DNA of 64,000 nucleotides from Eumeta japonica (Eukaryota > Arthropoda > Insecta > Lepidoptera > Psychidae), in NCBI GenBank assembly GCA_005406025.1, contig BGZK01001254.1, positions 62,001 through 126,000 on the forward strand, in the 5' to 3' direction. The notes beneath the pieces were generated by a model. It was not told the DNA's origin. It did no database searches and saw nothing but the letters and a program-made list of their open reading frames with translations. A program made the translations under genes and the position numbers. Within the stretch, counting starts at the first letter, position 1. The number at the start of each line of letters is the position of its first letter. Of this stretch, positions 1 through 11,215 are shown piece after piece.

Positions 1-144
1 ATAAGACAAATTTCCATATGTTTCATCAAGAATTTTCGAAAAAATCATTTTCGGCAAAATAAGCGACGAAATGCGAGTTGGACCGCGATAAAGGCCTCGT
101 AACGAGCGATAATTTTTTTTTATATAATACGAATATAATGTAGT

Positions 145-190
145 GGTACAGAACTGTCGGTGCACGAGTTCGACTCGCAATTGGCCGGTT
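145..190 (+). repeat. 3' tail of a dispersed lepidopteran-type repeat
   Basis: The sequence CACGAGTTCGACTCGCAATT followed by GGCCGGTT is a diverged copy of the tail seen intact at 30290-30341 (CGCGAGTCCGACTCGCACTT then GGTCGGTT). The head of the element is absent here, so this is a truncated or decayed copy. Confidence 0.6.
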
Positions 191-270
191 AGCACTATAA
201 TTTTTTGTTGTTATAATTTTTACGCAATTACCCAAAAAAAAGGAAGTGTTCTTTTTCAAGGCTTTACATA

Positions 271-615
271 TGTACTACCTTTCGTCTGCGGCTTCTGGAA
301 TGAATTCCTAGACTTGGACTTAATTCCTTCATTTTATACATCGACTGATTGCGCCTTCAATGATGATCCTGATCGGTATCACGTGTTCCATTCTGATTTC
401 GATCCTGCTGTCGATGGCAATTTGCCTCATTCTCGATTTGGATCACGGTCAAGTTTTTGATTCTGAACCTAGTCTTAATTTAAGTGGATTACTATTATGG
501 TCCCACTCTTAAATCTAATTTCTGTACTGCATCTCATTGCGACTCCAGTAACGCTATTGTATCGTAGTTTTAGTCCCACAGTCGATTTGGACCTTGGTCC
601 CCGTTCTCGATAATA
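271..615 (+). repeat. dispersed repeat with degenerate pyrimidine-rich hexamer array
   Basis: The stretch starts with a head CTTTCGTCTGCGGCTTCTGG and continues as a worn array of GATTCC/GGTCCC/TTCTCGAT-like words to about 615. The same combination of head and array recurs at 47034-47185 and 61947-62071, and arrays alone occur at 9655-9770, 43440-43640 and 56765-56965. The open frame at 143-460 runs through this repeat and is not a gene. Confidence 0.5.
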
Positions 616-889
616 TATTCACAAATACACAATATAAATAAAAATTCCTATTAATTTAATAATACTCTACTTATTATAGCTACTCTTTTGTAAGAATGAA
701 AAATGAGTATATTTACAGATATACGTACAGAATAATGTTTATACATAGTTTTATTTAATTTTTTTCAATGAAATTACTAAATACGTAATGATTTGAAATT
801 GATGTATGGATACTAGTATAGATTAACACAATTTGTAGTGTTTATGAACCGACTGGAATAAAATAAACATTAGATATTCGGGAAGCTTG

Positions 890-1005
890 CCATAATCAGT
901 GAAAATCGCATTCAAAACGGTAGAGCCGTTTCTGAGATTAGCGTGCACAAATTCAAAGCACAAACAAACCGACAAAAATTCTAAAAACAATTTTCTTGGC
1001 CTTGG
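890..1005 (+). repeat. probable retroelement 3'-UTR fragment
   Basis: The stretch GTGAAAATCGCATTCAAAAC, then GTAGAGCCGTTTCTGAGATT and CAAACAAACCGACAAAAATT, resembles the recurring 3' ends of insect non-LTR elements that I know from lepidopteran genomes. No protein homology is left. The assignment is by recall of wording, so confidence is modest. Confidence 0.4.
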
Positions 1006-2224
1006 TAATGAGAACAACGTGTACCAATTTTTTTTTTTAAATATTTTATGTACAGGCACGGCTCGTTTACAATTTTATTACATGTGTTAGTTTCGGAATT
1101 CGACCATAATTTATAAACACCAGCAACGATTAATACATCTATGGAACTATAGAACTACTTACGTTATCTCGATTAACGCACCCGAAATATTTAAAAAAAG
1201 AATGGGGTGGCTATACTATAGGAATAAAAATAAGATACATACTCATATTATTCAAATAACCATTATCTAGAAGTAAATAAGCATATAAAAAAGACTATAA
1301 TATAAAAAAAACATTCCTTGAGGAAATAAACTGTTTCAAAAATGTAGAACGGGAAGTTCGCTTTTCCTATATATTTCCTATTTATTGTTCACATGCACTA
1401 ACAATAAAAGCATTTCATTCCCTCAAAACACCCGAGCGAATGATCTATCGATTCGATAGATATTGTTAAACGTAAGTCATATATATTAATACGTAATACA
1501 GATCGTCGCTTACGTGTCATTGCTACTACTCGAAAGTTTTTTTAAATATTTGAGCAACTACCCCGGACTTAAAAAACTGCGCGAATACTATAACATAGTC
1601 AGTGATTAGAGTTGCATTCGTAGATATTTGCAAGTATTTAATAGCGCAGTTAAGAGAAATACTTGCTGTTCTCAATTAATTTGGCTCGTTCGTGCTGTCA
1701 GTAAAAGGTACTACAAAGTTATAAAAAAGGTATTAGAGAGAAACAAAATAATTAGAATGCACGATTATCTATACATGTAAATAATTAAAAAACTAAAATC
1801 TTAACTGATAATTTTGTTACATTTAAGGGGCACAAAAATCAATAAAACTTACTAATAAAATAATAGAAAATAGTAAATGAACCAAAGAGTGGGCAAAGAG
1901 GTGGCTCTAGCAACCGATTACCGCCGCCTACAAGCCACAACCCGTAGTAAATTGCATGTTTGAACCTTTTTAAAAGAAGAATAATTCTTTAGAGTTGAAT
2001 ATTATACTCCTTCGAAAATAACACTGATGGGAAGCTTGGCATTTTTTAATTTAAAGCTTACGTTTAAAGTAACTATTACGTTAACAGCCCTGAGAACAAT
2101 ACCAATCTTTGGTATGTAGTGTCTGTTTGTTTTGTTCGAAGCATTTTGTGAAATCACGTACTCATATATTTGGAAGTATATTTCCTGGTTTAAAGTTTAT
2201 AACAATCGTCACTAAGCGTGTGGG

Positions 2225-2230
2225 ACTCAC
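2225..2230 (-). other. splice donor of the mbl coding exon
   Basis: On the minus strand the exon end CATCAAG is followed directly by GTGAGT, a near-consensus 5' splice site. It lies exactly where muscleblind homology stops (after ACYDSIK) and where in-frame reading turns to unrelated residues. Confidence 0.9.
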
Positions 2231-2419
2231 CTTGATGCTGTCGTAGCAAGCGGTCACACGACCGTTCTGCACCTCGACGTTGGCAGGCGGGTGCGCAAAT
2301 TTGCACTCGGTGTCGACGCGGGAGCACTTGTTGCGCTGGAACTCCCTGCACACTTCCAGTTGCAGCCAGCGAGAGTCCTTGCCGTTGAGCAAGCTGTTCA
2401 TGTTCACCATTGTGGCCAT
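2231..2419 (-). CDS. mbl: muscleblind N-terminal coding exon (first CCCH zinc finger), partial
   Basis: This is the first coding segment of muscleblind, an RNA-binding CCCH zinc-finger protein that controls alternative splicing and RNA localisation in muscle, eye and neurons. The 63 residues begin [17 protein letters not shown] and contain a complete first finger with spacing C-X7-C-X6-C-X3-H (C24, C32, C39, H43), followed by the linker [21 protein letters not shown]58 is the first ligand of the second finger, whose remaining ligands must come from the next exon. The match to the fly and vertebrate N-terminus is near complete by eye. The reading frame stays open upstream to 2443, but that codon is GTG; the first ATG is at 2419, with G at -3 and G at +4. 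The segment ends at AAG followed by a GTGAGT donor, so the intron is phase 0. The second-finger exon (GRCNREKPPCKYFHPP-like in flies) was not found between 1 and 2230. Identity is close to certain; only the rest of the gene is missing. Confidence 0.96.
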
Positions 2420-2959
2420 AGCTGCGGACGTATCCGGGGCCACTAGTCGTGCGCGCGCCTACCACGGGCGACACCGGCGCATAGGCTGCGGCCGGCGACC
2501 GCGTGCGACGCTGCGCCGACGCGCATGCAACTCCGCGTCACTGACGGCGCACTGCCGCTGCACGAGCCGAACGCCTCACCCACCACGGCACTAGAGCACT
2601 GCACACGTGTCTGCGACGACACCCTACTACGGATTCTAGTGCAGATGTTTAAGTGGCTGATTTTTCGAATATGGAAGCTTCGTTAGGCTAACGATAAAAT
2701 TACTTATCGAAATATCTTAAATTAAGACACCGACGTTGCAAGCTTATTTTAGGCGGATTTCCAGATTACTATTTAATATTATTATCACACGCGTTCGTCG
2801 ATGTAGTTTGACGAATCAATTTAGTAGAGGGCGAGGTGCGGTAGGTGTGCGAGCATAGCGGCGACTGCGGCGACAGCGGGCAGCGGTGGCCGGGCGGGGC
2901 GCGGAAAAGCGAGTTAGCGGCCGGCGGCACGGACAAGCCGGTGCGGTGAAGGCTCAAGT
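2231..2959 (-). other. mbl: putative complete mbl exon: long 5' UTR plus first coding segment
   Basis: The exon would run from a good acceptor (AG at 2960-2961) down to the donor at 2230, giving about 540 nt of 5' UTR (2420-2959) and 189 nt of coding sequence. Both ends are CpG-rich (roughly 2820-2959 and 2240-2640), while 2650-2810 is AT-rich. The UTR contains upstream ATGs, such as those near 2524 and 2855. Drosophila mbl exon 2 has the same design, a long 5' UTR plus the first-finger coding part, and is the exon circularised into circMbl. Alternatives are that transcription starts inside the CpG-rich stretch (a TCAGT initiator-like motif lies at about 2540), or that another acceptor nearer the ATG is used. 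The 5' boundary is an inference from sequence. Confidence 0.5.
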
Positions 2960-2978
2960 CTGCGAACAACAAAACACA
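2960..2978 (-). other. candidate splice acceptor of the mbl exon
   Basis: The minus strand reads TGTGTTTTGTTGTTCGCAG, a T-rich tract ending in CAG, which makes a strong-looking 3' splice site. A GC-rich inverted repeat with 8-bp arms (2988-2995 and 3002-3009) lies just upstream of the tract. It is the best acceptor I found by eye upstream of the ATG on this strand. Confidence 0.55.
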
Positions 2979-5900
2979 CTGTTACTACTCCGGGAAGGTG
3001 GTCCCGGAGCCAAGCGTAAGCGGCTACCGGGTTAGAAGCGGGCCGCAGCCCCGCACGGGCCGAGGTTACGTCACGACCAGGTCTTAGCGGTCGTTACGGT
3101 TATTGGTCAGCTGTAGCTTATCACGGCTAAAATGTGCATTAATAATATTAGCGACTGCAGCTCTAACGAGTGTTATACCTTCGCATCACTGGAGCAGATT
3201 GTCAATCTTACCTTGCCCACATTATCAACTTATGCCAATTACTAGATCTAAAATAATAAAATATTTTATTAAAATATATAAGCTGCAGTAGCCTCGCATT
3301 ATTCTAATCATTTAGATCCAAACGATCAGCTATTAATTTACTTTCCAACGATTGTCCGTCAACAGATAAAAACGATAAGCAGCTAGCACATTCGTCAGAA
3401 ATACAGTCGGGTGTTTTAGAGCAATCGTTTTCAGCGAAAATACGAGTGGGCGTCCGAGACGTGACGGCTCTGTCGGCAGCATGGAGAAAAAACGCGTGAA
3501 ACCGAATCCTACCATAACATGCTATTTAAAGCATAACCTAGTTGAAAATAGCATCGTGCTCCGAACGCACGTCGCGTTCGGACCGTACATAAATCTTGAA
3601 ATTTTATTTTCAACACGAATGCAACACCAACGTTTTCATCGCGGCGGGACCGTGTAGATATCGTTAGCGTTTCGAGTAAAAGTATATTCATTTTCTACTT
3701 AACATAAATATTATTTTGGTAATTCAAAAAATGCTCAAAATTAAGCTTTACTTATTATTTCGGCTAATATGTATAAATAATAATTACGTGTCATTTATTT
3801 ACATAATAAATTACACCACAAATTAAAAAAAAACCTACTGTAAGAAAATATATTTCAAAATCTTAAACACCAAAAAAATTAAAAAATGGCGGATTAAATC
3901 TCGTCAAGTGCAATGAAACCTCGTCAGTTCAGTATTCACCATCTTTGTTAAAATTTTATGTAGCGGATTTTAATAAGATTTTTATGCTTTTTTCATTTTA
4001 TCCGCACCTGGATGATATTTCGCATAGTGAATCTCTTCATTCTCAATTAACTCATTCGATACTTCCAAAACCTATTTCTATCATGTACTAAATACGATTA
4101 ATCGAAAAATATCAAAGCGAAATACTTAATTACATTAAATATTTTTGAAGAGCAAAACTTGAGCTTCAATTAACGATATAAAGTTTTTATTTAGCGACCA
4201 TGCCGAATGATGATGGTTGACGCCACGTATTGATTGTGTCATTCTCTTACAACCACACGCTCGTGCAGAATGGCTACCGACTGCTTTTTTGTTTATTTAG
4301 TGCTTATTATATTAAATGTTGCGTTGAATGTGCGGAAACTTAGACCTGTTTGACCTCCTTATTTTAATATAAATCGTTATAATTTGTTTTATGGTAATGT
4401 GTGAGCACAGATAATTTGAATTTGAAATTTTTTATTCTGTTCTGTAGGAGGTTCAATCAGCCAATTTTCTGTTTTAAAAATATTTACAAGCCGTGTAGAG
4501 GTATCACGCGCTGTAATTGGCCATCTTACGTAATAATTACTATTCGGATGTTTTTGAAATAATTAACAATTGTTATGAATATTGTATTCATTACCAAATT
4601 TCGCCACAAATGTTCAAATTCAATCATTATTAATTGAACACTGTAATTTTTGCTTTAACATTATTGATAAAAAGAAATATTATAACAAATAATAATCCTA
4701 GAAAACATCTTACCAAAGTGTGGCTTATTATAACATTTTCATGTTACGCAGTTAGTGTTGACTATGAAATGTAACACTGTTTGCCACGTTAACAAAAACT
4801 CTATACAGAAATAATTGGCATCATTTTTGCGGTTGGATAAGAATAATGAAGATGAAGAGAAAGAATACTATGAGGGAATGCAGCCAGAAAACACAAACGC
4901 GGAAAAGCCATTTCATGTGCGTATCGAGCCAGAATAATAAGTTCAACACTTTCATACAATCCATTCTGCCTAGTAATAATAAAAAGAAAAACAATTTTCC
5001 CAGCAAATATATGATTAAAGATCTATTTTGTATATAGGCGTACCAACTTGAAATGTTTCTTTAGAGTACGACGCGGGTATATGACAAATTCGGTTTAATG
5101 GTCTTTAACAGTCCTTTTTCGACACTTAAATGTTTATTATAATATACCTGATTATGATATTTGTGATTGAAATTAAAAAAAAAGAAACCGGATGTATTTG
5201 ATATCACTTAATTTCTTCTAGTATTTCGTAATACATGGGAAAAATAACCGATATTTAATCATGAGATAAATATTGATTCCGTTCACTGGCCCGAAAAAAA
5301 AATTTTCAACAGTAGATAAATTTCAGTATTGCTAATTAGGTAAATTACACGCTTTAAGTAATCGCCGAGCGGCCGAGCCGCCGCGCGCCGTGACCGCCGA
5401 CTTGCCCGGCGCCGCCCTCGCCCTGCCGGAGCACGGCTGATCGCGCCGCTGTTTTGAACAATGATCACTGACCTTCGACGTTATATTTGCTTCATATTTT
5501 AAATGAACAAAGGGTCTATAAGATTAATCGTCCGTTGCGTTATTTATCGTCGGTATGTTACATATTAAACTAACGGAGAGTTGACACGGAAGATACAACA
5601 TGAATACTAACCAAGAATGCTCTTTTTCCGTGAACGAATAGATACAATGCAGACTGCGCCTGGTGAACTGAATGTCAAAAGGAAAAAAAATTGCGTTAGA
5701 TCGTGTCGACGTAGAGGTTGTAGGTGCAGTCAGTGATCGCGACGTTTAGATTCAAGTAGTATCACTAGTATAGAAGGGAAATAAACCGTGTATAATGAAC
5801 TGGGTTGTGATATACACACCTACATTTCATATGTCGTGTTCTCTCCCGTTAGTGATGAATGACTGAGCGCCAAGTACCAATGTAACTCGTGATTTACATT

Positions 5901-6457
5901 GACGTTGGTGAAACAGCAATATTTCTTTTTTATATGCTTAGAGATGTCGGAATATTCTATATATGTATTATGTTGACTCTATACAGCGTTATTCGTGATG
6001 ACATATCGTTATTGTGAGATATTATAATTACTTTCTTTATCTCTGAATAGCGAATAGCGACAGTCTCCAAGGATATCACCGAGCGATTTCTCCGGCACCG
6101 GGGCGCGGGAGGCGCGGACGCGGCGGCCCGCGCGAGCCGGCGCAGCTCGCGCACCGCGAACACATTCAATAACCCAGTGAAAAGATTACCGAGAGCAATC
6201 AGACGGAAGCGAATCTAAATAAGAATCTCGTTGAAGAGGGGCGGTGCGGATCGGGGGGCGGGCGAGGCGAGGGTCGAGGCGCGAGAAACAGTCCGACGGC
6301 GCGAGGCGGGCGGCGAACCGTTTTGTCTTATCGACAATTCAGCTGACTACGTAAAACGAAACGAAATTAGGTACAACGTATGCCATTATTCGTTTACTAT
6401 ATGATGTTATGCATTAGGAATTATTTTAGTTGATAAAGTATAGGTAGCTCGCTGCTG
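2979..6457. other. noncoding DNA upstream of the mbl exon
   Basis: Mostly AT-rich, with no supportable gene. A CpG-rich stretch at 2979-3080 continues from the exon and another small pocket lies at about 5360-5455. Short frames inside these pockets have no recognisable domains. It is presumed mbl intron or 5' flank. Confidence 0.6.
6060..6320. other. CpG-rich pocket next to the tRNA-like gene
   Basis: A short run of very high GC content (cores about 6090-6160 and 6238-6320) in AT-rich surroundings. It could be a promoter, an untranslated exon or a regulatory element of mbl. I see no TATA box, convincing splice pair or protein domain to decide between them. Confidence 0.35.
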
Positions 6458-6530
6458 GGTCTTGACCGGGATTCGAACCTGGGTCTCCCCTCGTACACGG
6501 GGGGTGCTCTGACCATTGAGCTATCAAGAC
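6458..6530 (-). tRNA. tRNA-like gene with irregular anticodon loop (Asp-like body), possibly a pseudogene
   Basis: The 73-nt minus-strand sequence folds as a cloverleaf. The acceptor GTCTTGA pairs with TCAAGAC, the D stem GCTC pairs with GAGC, and the T arm holds TTCGAAT with one A-C mismatch in its stem. The internal B box GGTTCGAATCC is canonical and the A box is recognisable. The anticodon stem CCCCC/GAGGG has one mismatch and the loop reads CGTGTAC, so position 33 is G instead of the nearly universal U. By position the anticodon is TGT; shifting by one to restore U33 gives GTA. The body and variable region (GAGACC) resemble tRNA-Asp. No run of four T lies within about 100 nt downstream on this strand, so a normal pol III terminator is missing. 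It may be a tRNA pseudogene or the head of a tRNA-derived SINE. Confidence 0.7.
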
Positions 6531-9500
6531 AAACTAATGCAGCGGGCATACCTATAAAACCATAAAATATTTGTGAAAAGTTCATTATTAGATAATAGAT
6601 AAGCAATGTCACTGAAACTGTCTTTGTTCATCTGTCAGCTTTAGACAAGTCGAACAAAAGTAACTATGAAATGATTACTGGAGTGCGTCTAAATATGGTG
6701 TGCGAAAAAGACGTTTGTCGATGGTAGAATATGAAAATCTCTTGTTTCTTAAAATCTGTCAAATAATAGAATGCAAATTGTATCCCTGAAACGCCCATTG
6801 TAGAAAAAATAGTAATTTTATTTAAAAGTTATCTACGAGACGACGTGCCTACGTTTAATTTAACTAGATATATCTACTGTTAGATAACGAGTTCAAAAAA
6901 GCGGTTAAGGGCGCATCGGATTAGGATAAAGAGAGAACTACAAGTAATCGCATCGCCTACTATTTTTTGTTGAAATATAACACAAATTTATGTGTGGTAA
7001 CTAAAACAAGAGTTTCACAAAATTAAAAAAATCACAGATGAGAGTTTGAACTCACCTGTTTCGTAAAAATGGGTTACCATAGTAATTATTAGAGCAGTTG
7101 AACTTATTAGCATCGGTAAAATTAATAAGCAACCCATTTATTTTATAAGCATTTTCTCTTTACGAATATTTTCAATTTTCCGTAAAATTTAAAAACTTAC
7201 GAAAAATCCTGAATTTTAAATAAGTTTAGATTTTCTTTTATCCTGTAAGTGCTCTATATTCTGTATTTTTTTTCTCAATAATCTCTGAGATTAAACGAAT
7301 AATTTAAAAACATATTTTTGAATTCGAATTTAAAATAATAACCAGTGGTAAAATATTATATCATATAAGGGAAATGTTTTGGCCCCCCTATGTAAAGGTA
7401 CACTATGATACTCTCATCTTACATATGTGTAAATTTATGTTTATTTTATACATTCTACGTAACACGTGAAATAAGTCATTATATAACGAATTTTATTCCT
7501 CGGGGAAGGTTGTTTTTCCTTGAGAAGCATTAATGAATATGAAAGTTAAGGGTACCTCTTTCAAATTTAATTATGTATCGTATAATTACAATCAAATAAA
7601 AATAAACATTATAAAAAGGGACAACTCGATAAAAGGTAGGGCGCTTTTGTCCATGAATATTTGTTCCATAAATAATTGAAAATTTTATAATACCCTTTGT
7701 TATCAAATGATAGTTGTTCAATAATTTTTAATTTATTTTAGAGAAAATTTTACACACTACAGGGACTTTCTTGAACTGTGAACACAGAGCCCCATAAACG
7801 AGTTTGTGATTTTATGTAATCAACTGACATATAGATAATAGACATAGTCTACCTTTATTCTAGCACTTCCTGAGTCTATGCCGATCACTATTTTTCGTAG
7901 TCATATCCAATTTTTTTGAAATACATTTTCGTTTATAAATTGAGTTGCTAGAGATAAAATTCCAATTTCTTCAAAGTAAGTCCTTTGAAGATACTCGAAA
8001 CATATACCTAGTTTTGTCGAATGTAAAATCTGGAACCTTGTATCAATCTAATATAACGATATGGCTTATTGTCATTGATTTTATACGTAGAATGAGGTCA
8101 GACACGTCAATGTTGTCAGGCGAATTGAAAGTAACCGTTTCGGCTGCCATTTCGATAGATTCGAACAATCACTTCTGACATTTACTGACAAACTACAATG
8201 CCGCCGTCAAAGTAATAATAGTCCAGTATCGGCTACTTTTTCGATTTACTTCGTTTAGACTAGATATTTATAGACTGTATATTACCACATAGTATCGTAC
8301 AATTCATTAGTAACCCGCGACCGACATTGGGCCAGTATTAAGGTCATAAAGTCAAAGCTGCTCAGTCTCAAGTAAAATGATTGTTGGAGGGCAGCAGAAG
8401 GGTGACGAAAACTTGTCACAATAACGGTTAAGACACGCAGGTCGTGTTGGGCCATTCGCAAATCGCTGACGACATCACTATACAGATGGTGGTTAGAAAA
8501 TTATTTTCTTAATAGATTCGATTCCTGTTGCGATACGACACGACACGATTCCTTACACGACACGGTGTGATCGTCAGGCAACATCACTATAGCTAGTAGT
8601 TATTTATGTGCTTTATTTGTCGGTTTGGATACTACAAAATATTGTTGCACTTCACTACCTTTTCTTTTCGTTGTCAGTTTAAACTACCTCGAGTTGCACA
8701 ATGTTTTTAAAACGGTTTTTCGAATGACTTAAGAATTGTTTATTTTCACATTGTGTCGACATAAAAAACGGCGCTACGGTTCGACATCCAGAACGAATTC
8801 AAATGAGCTTACATTATCTGCCTCCGCTAGAGGCAACAGGAACATGCCGAGGCGCCGCACTGCGCCGGCGCGGGCGGCGGTCTGGTTCGCAACCTTGAAC
8901 GGCGACGTCGCGCTCCAGCGGCCGCGGCGCAGACGGCGGCGCGGCCGTGCAAAAACGTCCACCGACACGCTTCAACGGACCACCACTACCGATGCACGTG
9001 ATCGCCGGCCCGCTGTACCAAACGCGGTATTCTAACGTGGTCGATATACCTACCTACTGGAGAACGTAGAGTCCGTGGGGTTCGTTCTAAGACAATAGGT
9101 TCCCCGGTTTTATTATTCGACCATTTTCGGTTCGTTCGTGTAAATGGACGATACAAAAACGATATAATATTTAGAACGTGCAAAAATAGATTTATTGTGT
9201 AAACGCATTAAGTCGAGAGTAGGACGGCCGTCACGGAAAATCGTTTCATAAAACCAAGCGCGAGCACCGAGGCGCGAAGTGATGTCACCGTTTATTATTC
9301 AGTCCACAGTCAAACATACGTATTGCAAAGGCGATACTTGACTCATAACTTTGAGGAAAAATAGACATATTTAGATCTATTAATGTATATTGCAATCATC
9401 TACGGATTATTTTTTGCACAAATTAAGGCAGTCACAATAAAATATATATATATCGCCATGTACGAATCGGACTACGTTGTAAAGGGTTTTTGTTTGTCGC

Positions 9501-10520
9501 AAAGTGAGAAATAAGCAATAAATAATAACAAGTCATTTAAACATCATTACTGAATGTACCGCGTAATACGACATATAAGTTACTCGTCTTTGCTCGCACG
9601 GACGTAGAATGAATTCCTTAATTTTTTCAAGTCTTTCAATTACGACTGCACACCCGGCACTGTTCTTTATTCAAATTCCGTTTTACTGCTTGTTCCGATT
9701 CCACTTTCATTTTCAATTCCAATTCCACTTCTGATCTCGATTGCGATCTTGGTCTCTCTTTAGGTTATGCCCCTGATTATTCATTATATTGATTATGCCG
9801 CCCGCAATTTCATCTGCGTGGAATAACCATTTTTGGACCGAGTATGAATTGTATTAGAATTATACATTTTATGAGAAGTAAATGAATATTAGGGGCTATT
9901 CCATATTGAAACAATGCACGATCAAATTTTAATCAATTCTATTTAACAATCATAGTTAATTATAATTAGCATACTCCGGAAACCGGAGAGTGCATAACTC
10001 TCCGGTCCAAAAATGCGCGTGTCTATGGAAAAAAATCAGTGCGATTCATTGCTTCGTTCAAAGAAGAATAAACAAATCAACAAATATGTTTTCGCATTTA
10101 TAATATTGGTTAGGTAATGATTTTCTTTATTTTTATTAGAAGGTTGCATTAAACAGTATGTAAGCGCATAGTAAGCGCAAAATATGCCGACGCCTATTGT
10201 CCACCACTTCACGAATACATAAATTTTTTTATTGATTTTTCTTCCTATAGAGGGGTTAAAATTATCATCAAAAGACAGCCAATTCAACGTTTATTTATTT
10301 AATGTTTCCAAAGTGTGAGAACGTGTAAGTCACAGGTCTGGGTAATGACCGACTAGCTGACTGACTTGTAGACCAGAGTGAATCTGGTGTACGTACTTGT
10401 GATAAGATAGAGTTTTGACATTTTGTACATATATGGTGCCTCAGATGATGGTTACGAGAAAAATAAAAAAAAAATAGTAAAAATTGAAATTGTATTCTAT
10501 AAGGAATATAAATAATTTAA
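6531..10520. other. noncoding AT-rich DNA with one CpG-rich pocket
   Basis: I see no gene. A CpG-rich pocket lies at about 8840-9010, with overlapping meaningless frames on both strands. A small inverted repeat (ACCGGAGAGT at 9982-9991, ACTCTCCGGT at 9997-10006) has a 5-nt loop. The rest is ordinary AT-rich sequence. Confidence 0.5.
9655..9770 (+). repeat. degenerate pyrimidine-rich hexamer array
   Basis: Repeated words of the type ATTCCACTT, AATTCCAATTCC and GATCTCGATTGCGATCTTGG form a worn tandem array. It belongs with the arrays at 271-615 and 56765-56965. No head sequence is visible in this copy. Confidence 0.45.
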
Positions 10521-11215
10521 AAATCTGCAGCTGAGGCACATCGATTGCTCGTAGAAGCATATAATGAGGCTGTTTTGAGTGAGAAAACATGTCGTGAGTG
10601 GTTTCAAAAATTTAAAAACGTTGATTTTGACGTAGAAGACAAAGATCGCAGTGTAAGGCCATAAATTTATGAGGATGCAAAATTGGAAAAATTATTGGAG
10701 GAAGATTCGTCTCAAACACAAAAAGAACTTGAATTTACTTTAGAAGTCATTCAGCAAGCAGTCTCGCATCGTTTAAAATCGTTAGGAATTATTCATAAAC
10801 AAGGTAATTGGGTTCTATACGAATTAAAGCCGAGAGATGTTGAACGCCGATTATGCATGAGTGAAATGCTGCTAACTAGGCACAAAAAAAGTTTTTACAT
10901 CGTATCGTCATTGGTGATGAAAAGTGGATACATTATGATAATCTAAAAAAAGAAAATCATGGGGACTGACTACCTGGCCACGCGTCAATATGCACAGTAA
11001 AACCAAATATTCACGAAAAAAACACATATTGTGTATTTGGTGTGGTGTTTTACGAGTTGCTGAATGCAAGCGAAACAGTCACTGGAACTCTATACCGAAC
11101 ACAGAACACATGAGATTGAGCCGAGCTCTGAAGGAAAACGCCCTTAATACTACTCCAGACACGGCAAAATTATTCTTCTACATGATAATGCTCGTCTGCA
11201 TGTAACGGTTCCAAT
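10521..11215 (+). mobile_element. mariner-family transposon relic
   Basis: Fragments of a mariner transposase read along the plus strand in shifting frames. The N-terminal helix-turn-helix region includes AAEAHRLLVEAYNEAVLS and TCREWFQKF; the next frame carries KLEKLLEEDSSQTQKELE and VSHRLKSLGIIHKQGNWV. The catalytic-domain marker GDEKWIHYDN lies around 10913 and LLHDNARLHV around 11170-11205. A stop at 10662 and several frameshifts break the frame. The final catalytic block (PYSPD-type) and about the last third of a usual 340-350 residue transposase are missing after about 11215. Inverted terminal repeats were not identified. It is inactive and clearly old. Confidence 0.85.

Larger units (their letters stand above)
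1..2224 (-). other. mbl intron downstream of the first coding exon
   Basis: AT-rich noncoding DNA following the mbl donor in the direction of transcription. It holds three repeat fragments (145-190, 271-615, about 890-1005) but no further mbl coding sequence. Open frames here are short and overlap the repeats; I do not regard them as genes. Confidence 0.7.

Noticed and set aside
143..460. 105-codon plus-strand frame
   Set aside because: It runs through a dispersed repeat tail and a hexamer array.
1..2230. The second zinc-finger exon of mbl
   Set aside because: I looked for sequence coding for a GRCNREKPPCKY-like stretch on the minus strand and found none; the exon must lie outside the window.
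2420..2443. Extension of the mbl protein by eight residues upstream
   Set aside because: The upstream codon at 2441-2443 is GTG, not ATG; the conserved start MATMVNMN uses the ATG at 2419.
2190..2474. Second minus-strand frame over the mbl exon
   Set aside because: It is a shifted frame over the muscleblind coding sequence, without homology.
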